Of a stretch of 64,000 nt of DNA, positions 1-8,147 are shown piece by piece. A model generated the notes under the pieces. That model saw only the letters and a list, made by a program, of their open reading frames with translations. It was not told the DNA's origin and made no database searches. Positions within the stretch are counted from its first letter, which is position 1; each line of letters begins with the position of its first letter. This DNA comes from UBA10364 sp905182675 (GTDB lineage: Bacteria > Bacteroidota > Bacteroidia > Flavobacteriales > Schleiferiaceae). The position numbers and the translations under genes were made by a program. The DNA lies in NCBI GenBank assembly GCA_963933975.1, contig CAWVWE010000004.1:1-64000 (forward strand). The letters are read 5' to 3'.

Positions 1-64
1 TGGCCGAGTGGCTAGGCAATGGTCTGCAAAACCATGTACAGCGGTTCGAATCCGCTCGGAACCT
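1..64 (+). tRNA. tRNA-Cys (GCA), 5' end cut by the window edge
   Basis: The anticodon loop reads CTGCAAA with anticodon GCA at 26-28. The T-arm AGCGG-TTCGAAT-CCGCT lies at about 40-56, and the 3' acceptor strand CGGAACC at 57-63 is followed by discriminator T at 64. Position 1 corresponds to tRNA position 8, so the seven 5' acceptor bases lie outside the window. CCA is not encoded (CTCAG follows), as is usual in Bacteroidota. Confidence 0.95.
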
Positions 65-71
65 CAGAGTA

Positions 72-110
72 AAACCCCCGCTGCATGTATGCAGCGGGGG
101 TTTCTTTTTT
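72..110. terminator. Bidirectional rho-independent terminator
   Basis: Perfect stem AAACCCCCGCTGCA / TGCAGCGGGGGTTT with a short TGTA loop, then a T-run at 104-111. It ends the tRNA-Cys transcript. The A-rich left side makes it usable in reverse for the converging aldehyde dehydrogenase gene, whose stop codon is at 110-112. Confidence 0.9.
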
Positions 111-1705
111 TACAACAAGTAGTCTGTCGTCATCCAATTGCTTTGGCCTGACGAAACAATGTCTCGGACCAGGTTTTTTTGGTCTGTTCCCGCAGCGACT
201 ACGGTGCGAATGGAAAAACTCCTCAACGCATCATGTACGCTTAGTGTTGCCACAGCGCTGTCTTTTCTTCCTGTAAAAGGCAAATAATCAGGACCGCGTT
301 GACAGGACGTGTTGATGTTAACACGACACACTTGATTTACCAGGTTGTCCACGGCGTAAGATATTGTAGACTCCTTTTCACTAAAAACACTACACTGTTG
401 ACCATGATCTGACTCCGCTATAGCATCCATAACCTCCTCTAGTTTGTCATATTCAACAATAGGTACCACTGGGCCAAACTGCTCTTCGTGAAAAATCCTC
501 ATATGCTTGTTTACCGGAAACAAAACAGCTGGAAAATAAGCTGTTTCGTTAACCTTTCCTGCTCTTTTGTTCATGACGCTTGCTCCTTTCTCCTTAGCGT
601 CAAGGACGTATTCGTCCATGTATTCTGCCTTGTTCGCTTCTGGAAGCGGTGTAAGATCACTGTTGTTTTCTGGGTGGTCTAGCTTTAGTTCATCAACAGC
701 GTCACTGAATCGCCGCACAAAGTCCGCAGAGATGTTTTTATGGACAAAAATTAGTTTTAGCGCCGTACATCTCTGGCCATTAAAACTTAGCGCCCCAGCA
801 ACACACTCTTTTATGGCCTTATTTAGATTTGCATCTTCAAAAACAATGGCCGGGTTCTTTGCTTCTAATCCTAAAACCTGTCTTAGTCGGTTTGGTTTTG
901 GATGTTGCGAGGCTAGTGCGTTTGAACTTTTTGAATTGCCTATTAAAGCCAAGACGTCTACATCTCCTGTTTTCATAATGGGTCCCGCAAGGGTTCTTCC
1001 TCTTCCAAAAACCACGTTGAGTACGCCCGGTGGGAAAGCTTCTTGAAATGCCTCCATTAGAGGTGTCAGTAAAAGCACCCCATACTTCGCTGGCTTAAAA
1101 ACGATCGTGTTTCCCATAAGAACGGAGGGTATCAGCAGGCAAAAAGTCTCGTTCAGCGGATAGTTATAGGGCCCTAGACAAAGAACGACACCTAGTGGTC
1201 CTCGACGTACCTGGGAGATCACGCCGCCTTTACTAGCGATATGTGATCCGCGGCGCTGTAGTTCCTTATACTCGTCTATGGTGTCTCTGATGTAGTCAAT
1301 CGTTCTGTCAAACTCTTTGTATGATGCGCTTTTGTTTTTAGCTATTTCCCACATCAAAAGGGTGCTGACTTCTTCTCTCTTGAGAGCCATCAGTTCAAGA
1401 AAACGCTCCATGCACTCTATGCGCTGGGTAGCGCTAGCGGTAGGCCAAAAACCTCTTCCGTTGTTATAGGCTTGTTTTGCGGCGCCAAGCGCCTCTAGCC
1501 CAACACTTTCGTCTAACGTCGGTGCCTCCCCTAAAAAAACACGGTCAACCCTGCCTTCTTGATCGACCTTTCCCATTGGGCTATAAACACGTTCTACAGG
1601 CCCGTTCCAGGTCTTTAACTCGCCGTTAATAAGGTACTTGTCCCACTTAATAGATGGGGGTGATTGGTGCTGTGCAATAGGGGGGTGATTGAAATTGGGC
1701 ATCAT
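110..1705 (-). CDS. gapN: NADP-dependent glyceraldehyde-3-phosphate dehydrogenase-like aldehyde dehydrogenase (GapN type)
   Basis: Aldehyde dehydrogenase superfamily, 531 residues. The oxyanion Asn lies in GPYNYP (N181), the general-base Glu in LGLEAKN (E281) and the catalytic Cys in NGQRCTA (C313). Together with the C-terminal FTGRKDS these fit non-phosphorylating GapN, which oxidises glyceraldehyde 3-phosphate to 3-phosphoglycerate with NADP and yields NADPH in the cytoplasm. It starts at ATG 1705; a second ATG follows directly, and the first ~20 residues are a poorly conserved lead. It is divergent from the hydrolase gene at 1821. Substrate is inferred from motif style; another ALDH substrate cannot be excluded. 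Confidence 0.8.
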   Translation of the reverse strand: MMPNFNHPPIAQHQSPPSIKWDKYLINGELKTWNGPVERVYSPMGKVDQEGRVDRVFLGEAPTLDESVGLEALGAAKQAYNNGRGFWPTASATQRIECMERFLELMALKREEVSTLLMWEIAKNKSASYKEFDRTIDYIRDTIDEYKELQRRGSHIASKGGVISQVRRGPLGVVLCLGPYNYPLNETFCLLIPSVLMGNTIVFKPAKYGVLLLTPLMEAFQEAFPPGVLNVVFGRGRTLAGPIMKTGDVDVLALIGNSKSSNALASQHPKPNRLRQVLGLEAKNPAIVFEDANLNKAIKECVAGALSFNGQRCTALKLIFVHKNISADFVRRFSDAVDELKLDHPENNSDLTPLPEANKAEYMDEYVLDAKEKGASVMNKRAGKVNETAYFPAVLFPVNKHMRIFHEEQFGPVVPIVEYDKLEEVMDAIAESDHGQQCSVFSEKESTISYAVDNLVNQVCRVNINTSCQRGPDYLPFTGRKDSAVATLSVHDALRSFSIRTVVAAGTDQKNLVRDIVSSGQSNWMTTDYLL

Positions 1706-1820
1706 GGCTTTTTTATGTTGTTCTCAATTATAAGCGTTAAGCTAACCAATATGTTCATTTTAACAACTGCGCGTTCGTAATAAGTGCTGCGCTTTGTAAC
1801 TTGGACCAAAACCAAGACAG

Positions 1821-2681
1821 ATGACCATATACCCTATACATACCGGTAACTTTAAGCTTGATGGCGGCGCTATGTTTGGTGTTGTTCCAAAGGGTCTTTG
1901 GGAAAGGACCAATCCTGCTGACGAGAAAAATCTTTGCACTTGGGCGATGCGCTCCTTGTTGATTGAAAACGGAGAGCGCTTGATTTTAATAGACACCGGC
2001 ATTGGAGAAAAACAACACGAAAAATTTTTTAGTCATTATCACCTCCATGGCGACCACAGCTTGGACGCTTCGTTGGCTGCGCTTGGTTTTAATCGTAGTG
2101 ACATTACTGATGTTTTTCTTACCCACTTACATTTCGACCATGTAGGCGGCGCAGTACGTTGGAACAAAGAAAGAACAGGGTATGAGCCCGCCTTTGAAAA
2201 CGCCATTTATTGGACAAACAAGAGACACTGGAATTGGGCGACAGCGCCTAACGCTAGAGAAAAAGCAAGCTTCTTAAAGGAAAACATTCTTCCCCTCGAA
2301 GAGAGTGGCCAGCTGCGGTTTGTTGATGCCCCTGAGGACGCGCATCGCATTACCACAACACTTGGTTTTGACGCTTTTGTAGTAAACGGTCACACGGATG
2401 CACAGATGTGTCCTATTTTAGATTACAAAGGAAAAACTGTGGTCTTCATGGCAGATCTGTTGCCGTCAACCGGCCACATACCATTACCCTACGTGATGGG
2501 ATACGATACTCGCCCACTGCTTACCATAGATGAGCGTCAGCGTATCTTTACGGAGGCCGCTGAAAAAGGGTACCACTTGTTCCTTGAGCACGACGCTTAT
2601 AATGAGGTCTGTACGCTTCAAATGACCGATAAAGGACCGCGCCTTTTAGAAAACGGACGTCTTAACCACTTTATCTCTTAA
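1821..2681 (+). CDS. MBL-fold metallo-hydrolase
   Basis: A 286-residue single-domain metallo-beta-lactamase-fold protein. The metal motif HxHxDH is at 102-107 (HLHFDH), with further ligand-type motifs NGHTD, MADLLPS and LEHD downstream in the usual order. There is no signal peptide, so it is probably cytoplasmic. The family includes lactonases, thioesterases and other hydrolases, and the substrate cannot be read from sequence. It starts six bases before the M1 peptidase gene begins and is probably co-transcribed with it. The upstream sequence shares CTTTGTAAC with the paaA promoter region. Confidence 0.8.
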   Translation: MTIYPIHTGNFKLDGGAMFGVVPKGLWERTNPADEKNLCTWAMRSLLIENGERLILIDTGIGEKQHEKFFSHYHLHGDHSLDASLAALGFNRSDITDVFLTHLHFDHVGGAVRWNKERTGYEPAFENAIYWTNKRHWNWATAPNAREKASFLKENILPLEESGQLRFVDAPEDAHRITTTLGFDAFVVNGHTDAQMCPILDYKGKTVVFMADLLPSTGHIPLPYVMGYDTRPLLTIDERQRIFTEAAEKGYHLFLEHDAYNEVCTLQMTDKGPRLLENGRLNHFIS

Positions 2682-2687
2682 GCTATT

Positions 2688-4499
2688 ATGAAAAAAATTC
2701 TTCTTCTTCTTGCGCTTTGCGCAAGCCCATTAGTTTTTGGTCAATACTGGCAACAGTCTGTAAGCTACAGCATGGATATTGACCTCGATGTTGAAGCACA
2801 TCAATATGACGGCACCAGTTCTGTAGTATATACCAACAACAGTCCCGACACACTGCATAAGGTCTATTTTCACCTCTATTTTAATGCTTTTCAACCAGGA
2901 AGCATGATGGACGTGAGAAGCCTAAACATCACGGATCCAGACCGCCGTGTTAAAGATCGTATTTCCAAGCTTGAAAAAGATGAAATAGGCTACCATAATA
3001 TTATCTCATTGAGCCAAAATAACATGGGTTTAAACTGGAGTGTTTCTGGTACAGTGCTTAAGGCGGAGCTTGCTGTTCCCTTGCTGCCAGGCGAGCAAAC
3101 CACCTTCAATATGGCCTGGAATTCACAGGTGCCTAAGCAAATTAGACGATCTGGATACGGCAACAAGGAGGGCGTAGAGTTTACCATGACGCAGTGGTAT
3201 CCAAAGTTAGCAGAGTATGATAAAAACGGGTGGCACCCTGATCAATACGTGGGTCGTGAGTTTTATGGGATTTGGGGAGATTTTGATGTCACTATTCATG
3301 CGCACAGAGACTATGTTCTTGGCGGTACCGGTTATTTACAAAACGCCGATGCTACGGGGTTTGGCTACGAGGGATTCGAAAGAGTTCGGGTGAAAAAAAA
3401 TAAAAAACGAGTTTGGCGTTTTAAAGCAGACCGCGTACATGACTTTGCCTTTGCGGCAGATCCAGACTTTGTACATGACCAACTTCAAATTGAAAACGGC
3501 CCTTTAGTTCACTTGTTTTATGATCCGGCAACAGCAAATGTGAAGAATTGGAAAAGGCTACAAGAAGGGTATCTACAGGGTTATTTTGACTTTATGAGCA
3601 CTAATTTCGGTAAATATCCATATCGTCAGTTTTCTATTATTCAAGGTGGAGATGGCGGCATGGAATATCCTATGTGTACCATGATTCTTGGCGGGGGTGA
3701 TGATTTTGAAGGCTTCACCGGTCTATTTGTCCATGAAGCAACACATAATTGGTACTATGGAGTCATTGGTACTAACGAGGCTTTATATCCCTGGATGGAC
3801 GAGGGCTTTACCACCTACGCAGAAGAAGAGTGCATGAATGTTCTCTTTGACCGTAAGCTAGACAACCCTCACCTAGGAGCATACCGAAGCTACCTTTACA
3901 TAGACACGGCTGGGCTACGAGAACCGCTTAGCACACCTGCGGATAACTTTGATTATAACATGGTATATAGCATCAATAGCTACAGTGCTGGTTCCTTGTT
4001 TTTAAACCAGTTAGAATATATCGTCGGGCCATTCGCTTTTAACATGGGAATGAAGCGTTATTGGAGCGCATGGCAGTTTAAGCACCCCACCCCGGAGGAT
4101 TTTATTAGAATCATGGAGCGCGTGTCCGACCTTGAACTAGATTGGTACTTGAGTTATTATGTGGACCAAGTAAAATCTGTTGATTACGCCATAACCTCTG
4201 TTTCCCCCGTGATGAACGGTGTGGTTATTTCTTTAGCTCGCTTGGGCAAGTTTCCTATGCCTATTGATCTTGAAGTGGAGTATGCTGGTGGGCGTATAGA
4301 ACACATGACTATTCCTTTGGTCAGTATGTATGGCGCAAAAAAAGGAACGGGTCACGTTGTTCAATCCCCGTGGGCCTGGACACACCCAACGTATGAGCTA
4401 AAGCTTAATACCGGCGGTCAAGAAATAAATGCGGTTAAAATAGACCCAACAGGCAGGCTGCTTGATGTTTCTTTAGGTAATAACGTTTGGAGTAAATAA
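2688..4499 (+). CDS. Secreted M1-family metallopeptidase
   Basis: A 603-residue gluzincin peptidase. A signal peptide of about 19 residues (MKKILLLLALCASPLVFGQ) precedes a beta-rich N-terminal domain. The exopeptidase motif is GGMEY (323-327) in place of GAMEN. The zinc site is HEATH (349-353) with the third ligand Glu in WMDEG (E372), the canonical spacing. It probably acts in the periplasm or at the cell surface as an aminopeptidase-like enzyme. No type IX sorting domain is visible at the C-terminus. The gene follows the MBL hydrolase by six bases and ends at a strong terminator. Confidence 0.88.
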   Translation: MKKILLLLALCASPLVFGQYWQQSVSYSMDIDLDVEAHQYDGTSSVVYTNNSPDTLHKVYFHLYFNAFQPGSMMDVRSLNITDPDRRVKDRISKLEKDEIGYHNIISLSQNNMGLNWSVSGTVLKAELAVPLLPGEQTTFNMAWNSQVPKQIRRSGYGNKEGVEFTMTQWYPKLAEYDKNGWHPDQYVGREFYGIWGDFDVTIHAHRDYVLGGTGYLQNADATGFGYEGFERVRVKKNKKRVWRFKADRVHDFAFAADPDFVHDQLQIENGPLVHLFYDPATANVKNWKRLQEGYLQGYFDFMSTNFGKYPYRQFSIIQGGDGGMEYPMCTMILGGGDDFEGFTGLFVHEATHNWYYGVIGTNEALYPWMDEGFTTYAEEECMNVLFDRKLDNPHLGAYRSYLYIDTAGLREPLSTPADNFDYNMVYSINSYSAGSLFLNQLEYIVGPFAFNMGMKRYWSAWQFKHPTPEDFIRIMERVSDLELDWYLSYYVDQVKSVDYAITSVSPVMNGVVISLARLGKFPMPIDLEVEYAGGRIEHMTIPLVSMYGAKKGTGHVVQSPWAWTHPTYELKLNTGGQEINAVKIDPTGRLLDVSLGNNVWSK

Positions 4500-4500
4500 T

Positions 4501-4531
4501 AAAAAGCCCGGCACATGATGCCGGGCTTTTT
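4501..4531. terminator. Bidirectional rho-independent terminator
   Basis: Stem AAAAAGCCCGGCA / TGCCGGGCTTTTT with loop CATGA, between the convergent M1 peptidase gene and the small basic protein gene. Flanking A and T runs allow termination in both directions. Confidence 0.9.
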
Positions 4532-4532
4532 A

Positions 4533-4682
4533 TTATTTCTTTTTCTTAGGACCTCTCTTGATGGACTTCTTGTATTTTTTTGCTTTGTTCATTCTTATTT
4601 TTTCGCCGCCACCTATGTTATAGTCCTTTTTGTTTTTGTCTTTTTTTTCATGAAATGCGGGTCCCGGCTTGTCGTCTGTCAT
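4533..4682 (-). CDS. Small lysine-rich protein (49 residues), unknown function
   Basis: Read directly from sequence; it is below the usual ORF length cut-off. ATG at 4682-4680, stop TAA at 4535-4533. The protein starts MTDDKPGPAFHEKKD, has a GGGEKIR centre and ends SIKRGPKKKK, so it is very basic, with Lys in more than a third of positions. It begins 11 bases after the paaE-like stop on the same strand and ends at a terminator, so it is probably the last gene of that transcript. The composition suggests an RNA- or ribosome-binding peptide, perhaps like small Thx-type ribosomal proteins, but no clear homology is recognised. Confidence 0.6.
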   Translation of the reverse strand: MTDDKPGPAFHEKKDKNKKDYNIGGGEKIRMNKAKKYKKSIKRGPKKKK

Positions 4683-4693
4683 GGTCTTTTTAT

Positions 4694-5824
4694 TTACTCG
4701 TCAAAGCTCACCACTAGCTTTTCACTAGTCGCGCGTGTTTGACACGTTAATACATAACCCTCTTTTACCTCTTCGTCTACAAGAGCGTAGTTCATAACCA
4801 TCTCCGCTGAGCCTTCTAAAACCTTCGCGCGACAAGTACAGCACACGGCTCCTTTACACGCGTAAGGAACGTCCGCACCAGCGTCAAGCGCTGCGTCCAA
4901 GAGGTACTCCTTGCCTTTCATTTCAAAATGTGTCTCCTCTCCGTCTAAAACTACGGTAACGGAAGACCGCTCAGATGATGATGACGCTGTTTCTTTCTGT
5001 TTCGCGCTTGAGGAAGAGGTCGTGTTAAATAGCTCAAAATGAATTTTGTCCTTTGCTGTGCCAAGCTCTTGAAGTGTTTCTGTAACACTTTCTATCATGC
5101 CTAGGGGCCCACACAAGTAATGACCTGTAGCGGTGTTAATGTCAAAAAACTTATGGTTAAACGACTTTACCTTATCTCCGTTTATTCTGCCATTAGTTGC
5201 GTCACTACCCTGGTCTTCACGGCTTAAAATATGGTGCACCTCTAAGCGATCTACAAAAGAGTTTTTCAAGTCTTCCAGTTCGTCTTTAAATATAATGCTG
5301 TTGCTGTTTTTGTTCCCATAAAAAAGAGTAAACGTACTGTGTTCGTCTGATTGTAGGACAGTTTTTGCGATAGACATCATTGGGGTAATCCCTGATCCTG
5401 CTGCCCAGCCTACAAGGTGAGAAGGCTCTGCGCCTTGAGACCACTTGAAGTTTCCCATTGGAGGCATGGCTTCTAGCGAATCTCCTTCTTTCAGGGTTTG
5501 GTTTGCGTAGGTAGAAAATTTACCTCCTTCTATCTGTTTTATAGCGACGCGAAGCTCACCTTCGTGAGGTGCGGAGCAAATAGAGTAGGAGCGTCGTAGC
5601 TCTTCTCCTTGAACGTTTGTTTTTAATGTCACGTACTGGCCGGGCGAAAAAGTAAACGTTGACATTAAACCCTCTGGTATGTCAAAGGCAACACTCACCG
5701 CATCCTCTATTTCGCGACGCACCTCTTTTACTTTTATCTGGTAAAACTTAGTGTCGCTTGACTTTTTGGAATTGGCCAGTAAAGAGGTCTTTTCTTCTTT
5801 GTTTTTCTTAAAAAACTTCAGCAT
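4694..5824 (-). CDS. paaE: PaaE-like NAD(P)H:ferredoxin reductase, phenylacetyl-CoA epoxidase reductase subunit
   Basis: A 376-residue reductase with three parts. An FAD-binding barrel carries RRSYSICS (77-84). An NAD(P)-binding domain carries GSGITPMM (143-150) and the CGPLGMIE motif. After a Ser-rich linker (about 270-288) comes a plant-type [2Fe-2S] domain with ligands C323, C328, C331 and C361. PaaE passes electrons from NADPH to the PaaAC diiron epoxidase. The gene is divergent from paaABC rather than after paaC, so it needs its own promoter. The assignment rests on architecture plus the adjacent paaABC. Confidence 0.88.
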   Translation of the reverse strand: MLKFFKKNKEEKTSLLANSKKSSDTKFYQIKVKEVRREIEDAVSVAFDIPEGLMSTFTFSPGQYVTLKTNVQGEELRRSYSICSAPHEGELRVAIKQIEGGKFSTYANQTLKEGDSLEAMPPMGNFKWSQGAEPSHLVGWAAGSGITPMMSIAKTVLQSDEHSTFTLFYGNKNSNSIIFKDELEDLKNSFVDRLEVHHILSREDQGSDATNGRINGDKVKSFNHKFFDINTATGHYLCGPLGMIESVTETLQELGTAKDKIHFELFNTTSSSSAKQKETASSSSERSSVTVVLDGEETHFEMKGKEYLLDAALDAGADVPYACKGAVCCTCRAKVLEGSAEMVMNYALVDEEVKEGYVLTCQTRATSEKLVVSFDE

Positions 5825-5893
5825 CTATATCAAGTTGAATGGTAAAGGTAGTTCTCATTTCTAAACCATAACACCATATAGCGCGTTGTGTTT

Positions 5894-5901
5894 TAACTTT
5901 G
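5894..5901 (+). promoter_or_regulatory. Bacteroidota-type -7 element upstream of paaA
   Basis: TAACTTTG matches the TAnnTTTG consensus exactly, 22 bases before the paaA ATG. No clear -33 TTG is present at the expected spacing, so an activator may be needed. The overlapping CTTTGTAAC (5897-5905) also occurs upstream of the gene at 1821. Confidence 0.5.
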
Positions 5902-5923
5902 TAACGAACCAAATACACAGACC

Positions 5924-6880
5924 ATGGGAACGAATGTATCGCTGGAAGACAAATTCCAATCTTATGTGGACGCCGAAAAAAAGGTAGAACCAAAGAATTG
6001 GATGCCCGAAAAATACCGCAGGACGCTCATACGTCAAATATCTCAACACGCTCATAGTGAGATAATTGGAATGCAGCCGGAGGCGAATTGGATCACTCGA
6101 GCTCCTTCCCTGCGTGCTAAATTAATCCTTCTAGCAAAGGTTCAGGACGAGGCGGGACATGGTCTTTATCTCTACTCATCAGCTGAAACGCTTGGGGAGC
6201 CGCGCGACAAAATGATCGCCGATTTACAGAGCGGAAAAGCCAAATACAGTTCGATTTTTAATTATCCTACCCCTTCTTGGGCTGATATGGGTACTATTGG
6301 TTGGCTTGTAGACGGTGCGGCCATTCAAAACCAAGTAATGCTCACGCGTACTTCCTATGGTCCTTACGCAAGGGCGATGGTTAAGATTTGTAAAGAGGAG
6401 AGTTTTCACCAGCGACAGGGATACGAAGTTGTCATGAAATTGACCCAAGGAACACCTGAGCAAATAGAAATGGCACAAGAAAGTTTGAATAGGTGGTGGT
6501 GGCCTTCATTAATGATGTTTGGCCCATCTGATGATAACAGCCCAAATTCTGAGCAAAGCATGCTTTGGAAAATAAAAAGAAAAAGCAACGACACGCTTCG
6601 CCAAGAGTTTGTTGATAAAACCGTTCCTCAAGCCGAATACCTTGGTTTAACTATTCCAGACAAAGACTTGGTTTGGAACGAAAGCCGTGGACACTATGAC
6701 TTTGGTGATATTAATTGGGACGAGTTCTATCAGGTCGTGAAGGGCAATGGCCCGTGTAATAAAGAACGCATTGCTCACCACGTTAAAGCACATGAGGATG
6801 GTGCTTGGGTGAGAGAAGCCGCCAACGCATTTGCTGAAAAGCAAGCAAAGCGTAAAAACAAAGAAGCGTCCGCCGCATAA
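5924..6880 (+). CDS. paaA: 1,2-phenylacetyl-CoA epoxidase subunit PaaA
   Basis: A 318-residue ferritin-like diiron oxygenase subunit. The carboxylate and His ligands appear as QDEAGH (D75, E76, H79) and KEESFH (157-162). PaaA is the catalytic subunit that epoxidises the aromatic ring of phenylacetyl-CoA with O2, working with structural PaaC, PaaB and reductase PaaE. ATG 5924 gives a length close to E. coli PaaA (about 309). It is the first gene of a tight paaA-paaB-paaC operon. The C-terminal tail is Lys- and Ala-rich. Confidence 0.96.
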   Translation: MGTNVSLEDKFQSYVDAEKKVEPKNWMPEKYRRTLIRQISQHAHSEIIGMQPEANWITRAPSLRAKLILLAKVQDEAGHGLYLYSSAETLGEPRDKMIADLQSGKAKYSSIFNYPTPSWADMGTIGWLVDGAAIQNQVMLTRTSYGPYARAMVKICKEESFHQRQGYEVVMKLTQGTPEQIEMAQESLNRWWWPSLMMFGPSDDNSPNSEQSMLWKIKRKSNDTLRQEFVDKTVPQAEYLGLTIPDKDLVWNESRGHYDFGDINWDEFYQVVKGNGPCNKERIAHHVKAHEDGAWVREAANAFAEKQAKRKNKEASAA

Positions 6881-6896
6881 ACCTAAAAAAACCACC

Positions 6897-7184
6897 ATGA
6901 GCACAACAAACTGGAAGCTTTGGGAAGTTTTCCTAAGAAGCAAGAATGGGCTTTCCCATAAACACGTAGGCAGCCTGCACGCTCCTGATTCTAATATGGC
7001 TATAAAAAACGCCAGAGACGTATACACTCGTCGCTCTGAAGGAATCAGTATTTGGGTCGTTCCTTCAGAAGAGATTACAGCGAGTTCTCCTGATGAAAAA
7101 GAAGCCTTGTTTACCCCAAGTGACGACAAAGTATATAGACACCCCACTTTTTATGACATCCCAGATGATGTTCAACACATGTAA
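6897..7184 (+). CDS. paaB: 1,2-phenylacetyl-CoA epoxidase subunit PaaB
   Basis: A 95-residue protein from ATG 6897 with MSTTNWKLWEVFLRSK at the N-terminus and NARDVYTRR in the middle, typical of PaaB. PaaB is a small subunit needed for a productive epoxidase complex, bridging PaaAC units. An in-frame start further upstream would overlap paaA and is not needed. It lies between paaA (16-base gap) and paaC (3-base gap), so the three are very probably translated from one mRNA. Confidence 0.95.
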   Translation: MSTTNWKLWEVFLRSKNGLSHKHVGSLHAPDSNMAIKNARDVYTRRSEGISIWVVPSEEITASSPDEKEALFTPSDDKVYRHPTFYDIPDDVQHM

Positions 7185-7187
7185 GCC

Positions 7188-7979
7188 ATGGCAGGAGGTT
7201 GGTTAAACGGGGTAAAACGTGATTTTACTTCAGAAGAAGCGCTCAAGGAGTATTTCTTTTTTCTTGCAGATGACGCCCTGATGTTAGGGCAACAATTAAG
7301 TAAATGGTGTTCCAAGGGCCCTGTTTTAGAACAAGATATCGCAATCATTAACACCTCTCTAGACCATATAGGCAGGGCTCGTTTGTTATACCAAGAGCTT
7401 GCTAAAATGGAGGGGGGTGCGGTAACAGAGGACACCTTGGCTTATTTTAGAGATCACTTGAAGTTTAGAAACGCGCTGTTGCTCGAACAGCCAAACGGGC
7501 ACTGGGGAGACACCATTGCAAGAAGCTTCTTCTTTGATACTTTTAATTTTTATCTCTTTGATAAGCTTCGTAGTTGTTCTAACAAAACCCTCGCTGGTGT
7601 TGCTGAGAAGGCTTTAAAGGAAGTTTCCTACCAAGCGCAGTGGAGTGCTGAATGGGTTATTCGTTTAGGAGACGGAACAGACGAGAGTCATCATAAAATG
7701 CAGGAAAGCATCAACCGTCTTTGGATGTGGTCCGGAGAGTTGTTTGAGGCACATCCGATGTTCGATATGCTTGACGATTCTTTTGTGAGGTTTGAATCAC
7801 TTAGAGAGGTTTGGCTACATAAAACAGGAGAGGTGTTAAAAGAAGCTACACTCGTTATTCCTAGCCCTGAGCTCTGGATGCAAACAGGTGGTAGATATGG
7901 TATTCACACCTCTGAGCTTGGGTTTATACTTGCGGAAATGCAAAGCCTAGCAAGGACACATCCCGAGGCAACCTGGTAG
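7188..7979 (+). CDS. paaC: 1,2-phenylacetyl-CoA epoxidase subunit PaaC
   Basis: A 263-residue ferritin-like subunit that forms the structural partner of PaaA. Recognisable blocks are ADDALMLGQQLSKW near residue 30, FFDTFNFYLFDKL in the middle and DGTDESHHKMQES toward the C-terminus. ATG 7188 sits three bases after the paaB stop. No paaD (MIP18-like Fe-S assembly factor) follows; the next features are a terminator and an opposite-strand permease. If PaaD is needed it must be encoded elsewhere. Confidence 0.94.
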   Translation: MAGGWLNGVKRDFTSEEALKEYFFFLADDALMLGQQLSKWCSKGPVLEQDIAIINTSLDHIGRARLLYQELAKMEGGAVTEDTLAYFRDHLKFRNALLLEQPNGHWGDTIARSFFFDTFNFYLFDKLRSCSNKTLAGVAEKALKEVSYQAQWSAEWVIRLGDGTDESHHKMQESINRLWMWSGELFEAHPMFDMLDDSFVRFESLREVWLHKTGEVLKEATLVIPSPELWMQTGGRYGIHTSELGFILAEMQSLARTHPEATW

Positions 7980-8112
7980 CTTTCCTCTTCGCTATTCGTT
8001 TAAACATCAATTTATTAACACAAAAATATAGCGGCCACACGTTTTCGGCATCATATTTGCTTTTTGTATGAGAACGATGTAGTAATCGTAAGTGTTTTTG
8101 TGTTAAGCGAGT
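7980..8112 (+). other. Noncoding leader to the paaC terminator
   Basis: No convincing gene. It holds a small inverted repeat ACGAT-N6-ATCGT around 8082-8097 and a TATTTGC stretch near 8055 that only loosely resembles a -7 element. It is most likely the paaC 3' UTR; a short RNA ending at the next terminator is possible but unsupported. Confidence 0.35.
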
Positions 8113-8147
8113 GAGGGCTAAGGTGGGGACTTTAGCCCTTTTTTTTG
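8113..8147 (+). terminator. Rho-independent terminator after paaC
   Basis: Stem GGGCTAA / TTAGCCC with an 8-10 base loop, followed by nine or ten T residues. The T-run overlaps the last codons of the opposite-strand permease, whose stop codon lies inside the 3' arm. Confidence 0.85.

Noticed and set aside
567..1046. 159-codon open frame opposite the GapN-type gene
   Set aside because: It is antisense to strongly conserved ALDH motifs, has no start context and no recognisable domain; the frame is a shadow.
8050..8147. Small RNA gene between paaC and the permease
   Set aside because: A terminator and a weak promoter-like TATTTG are present, but the -7 match is poor and the stretch is adequately explained as the paaC 3' UTR.
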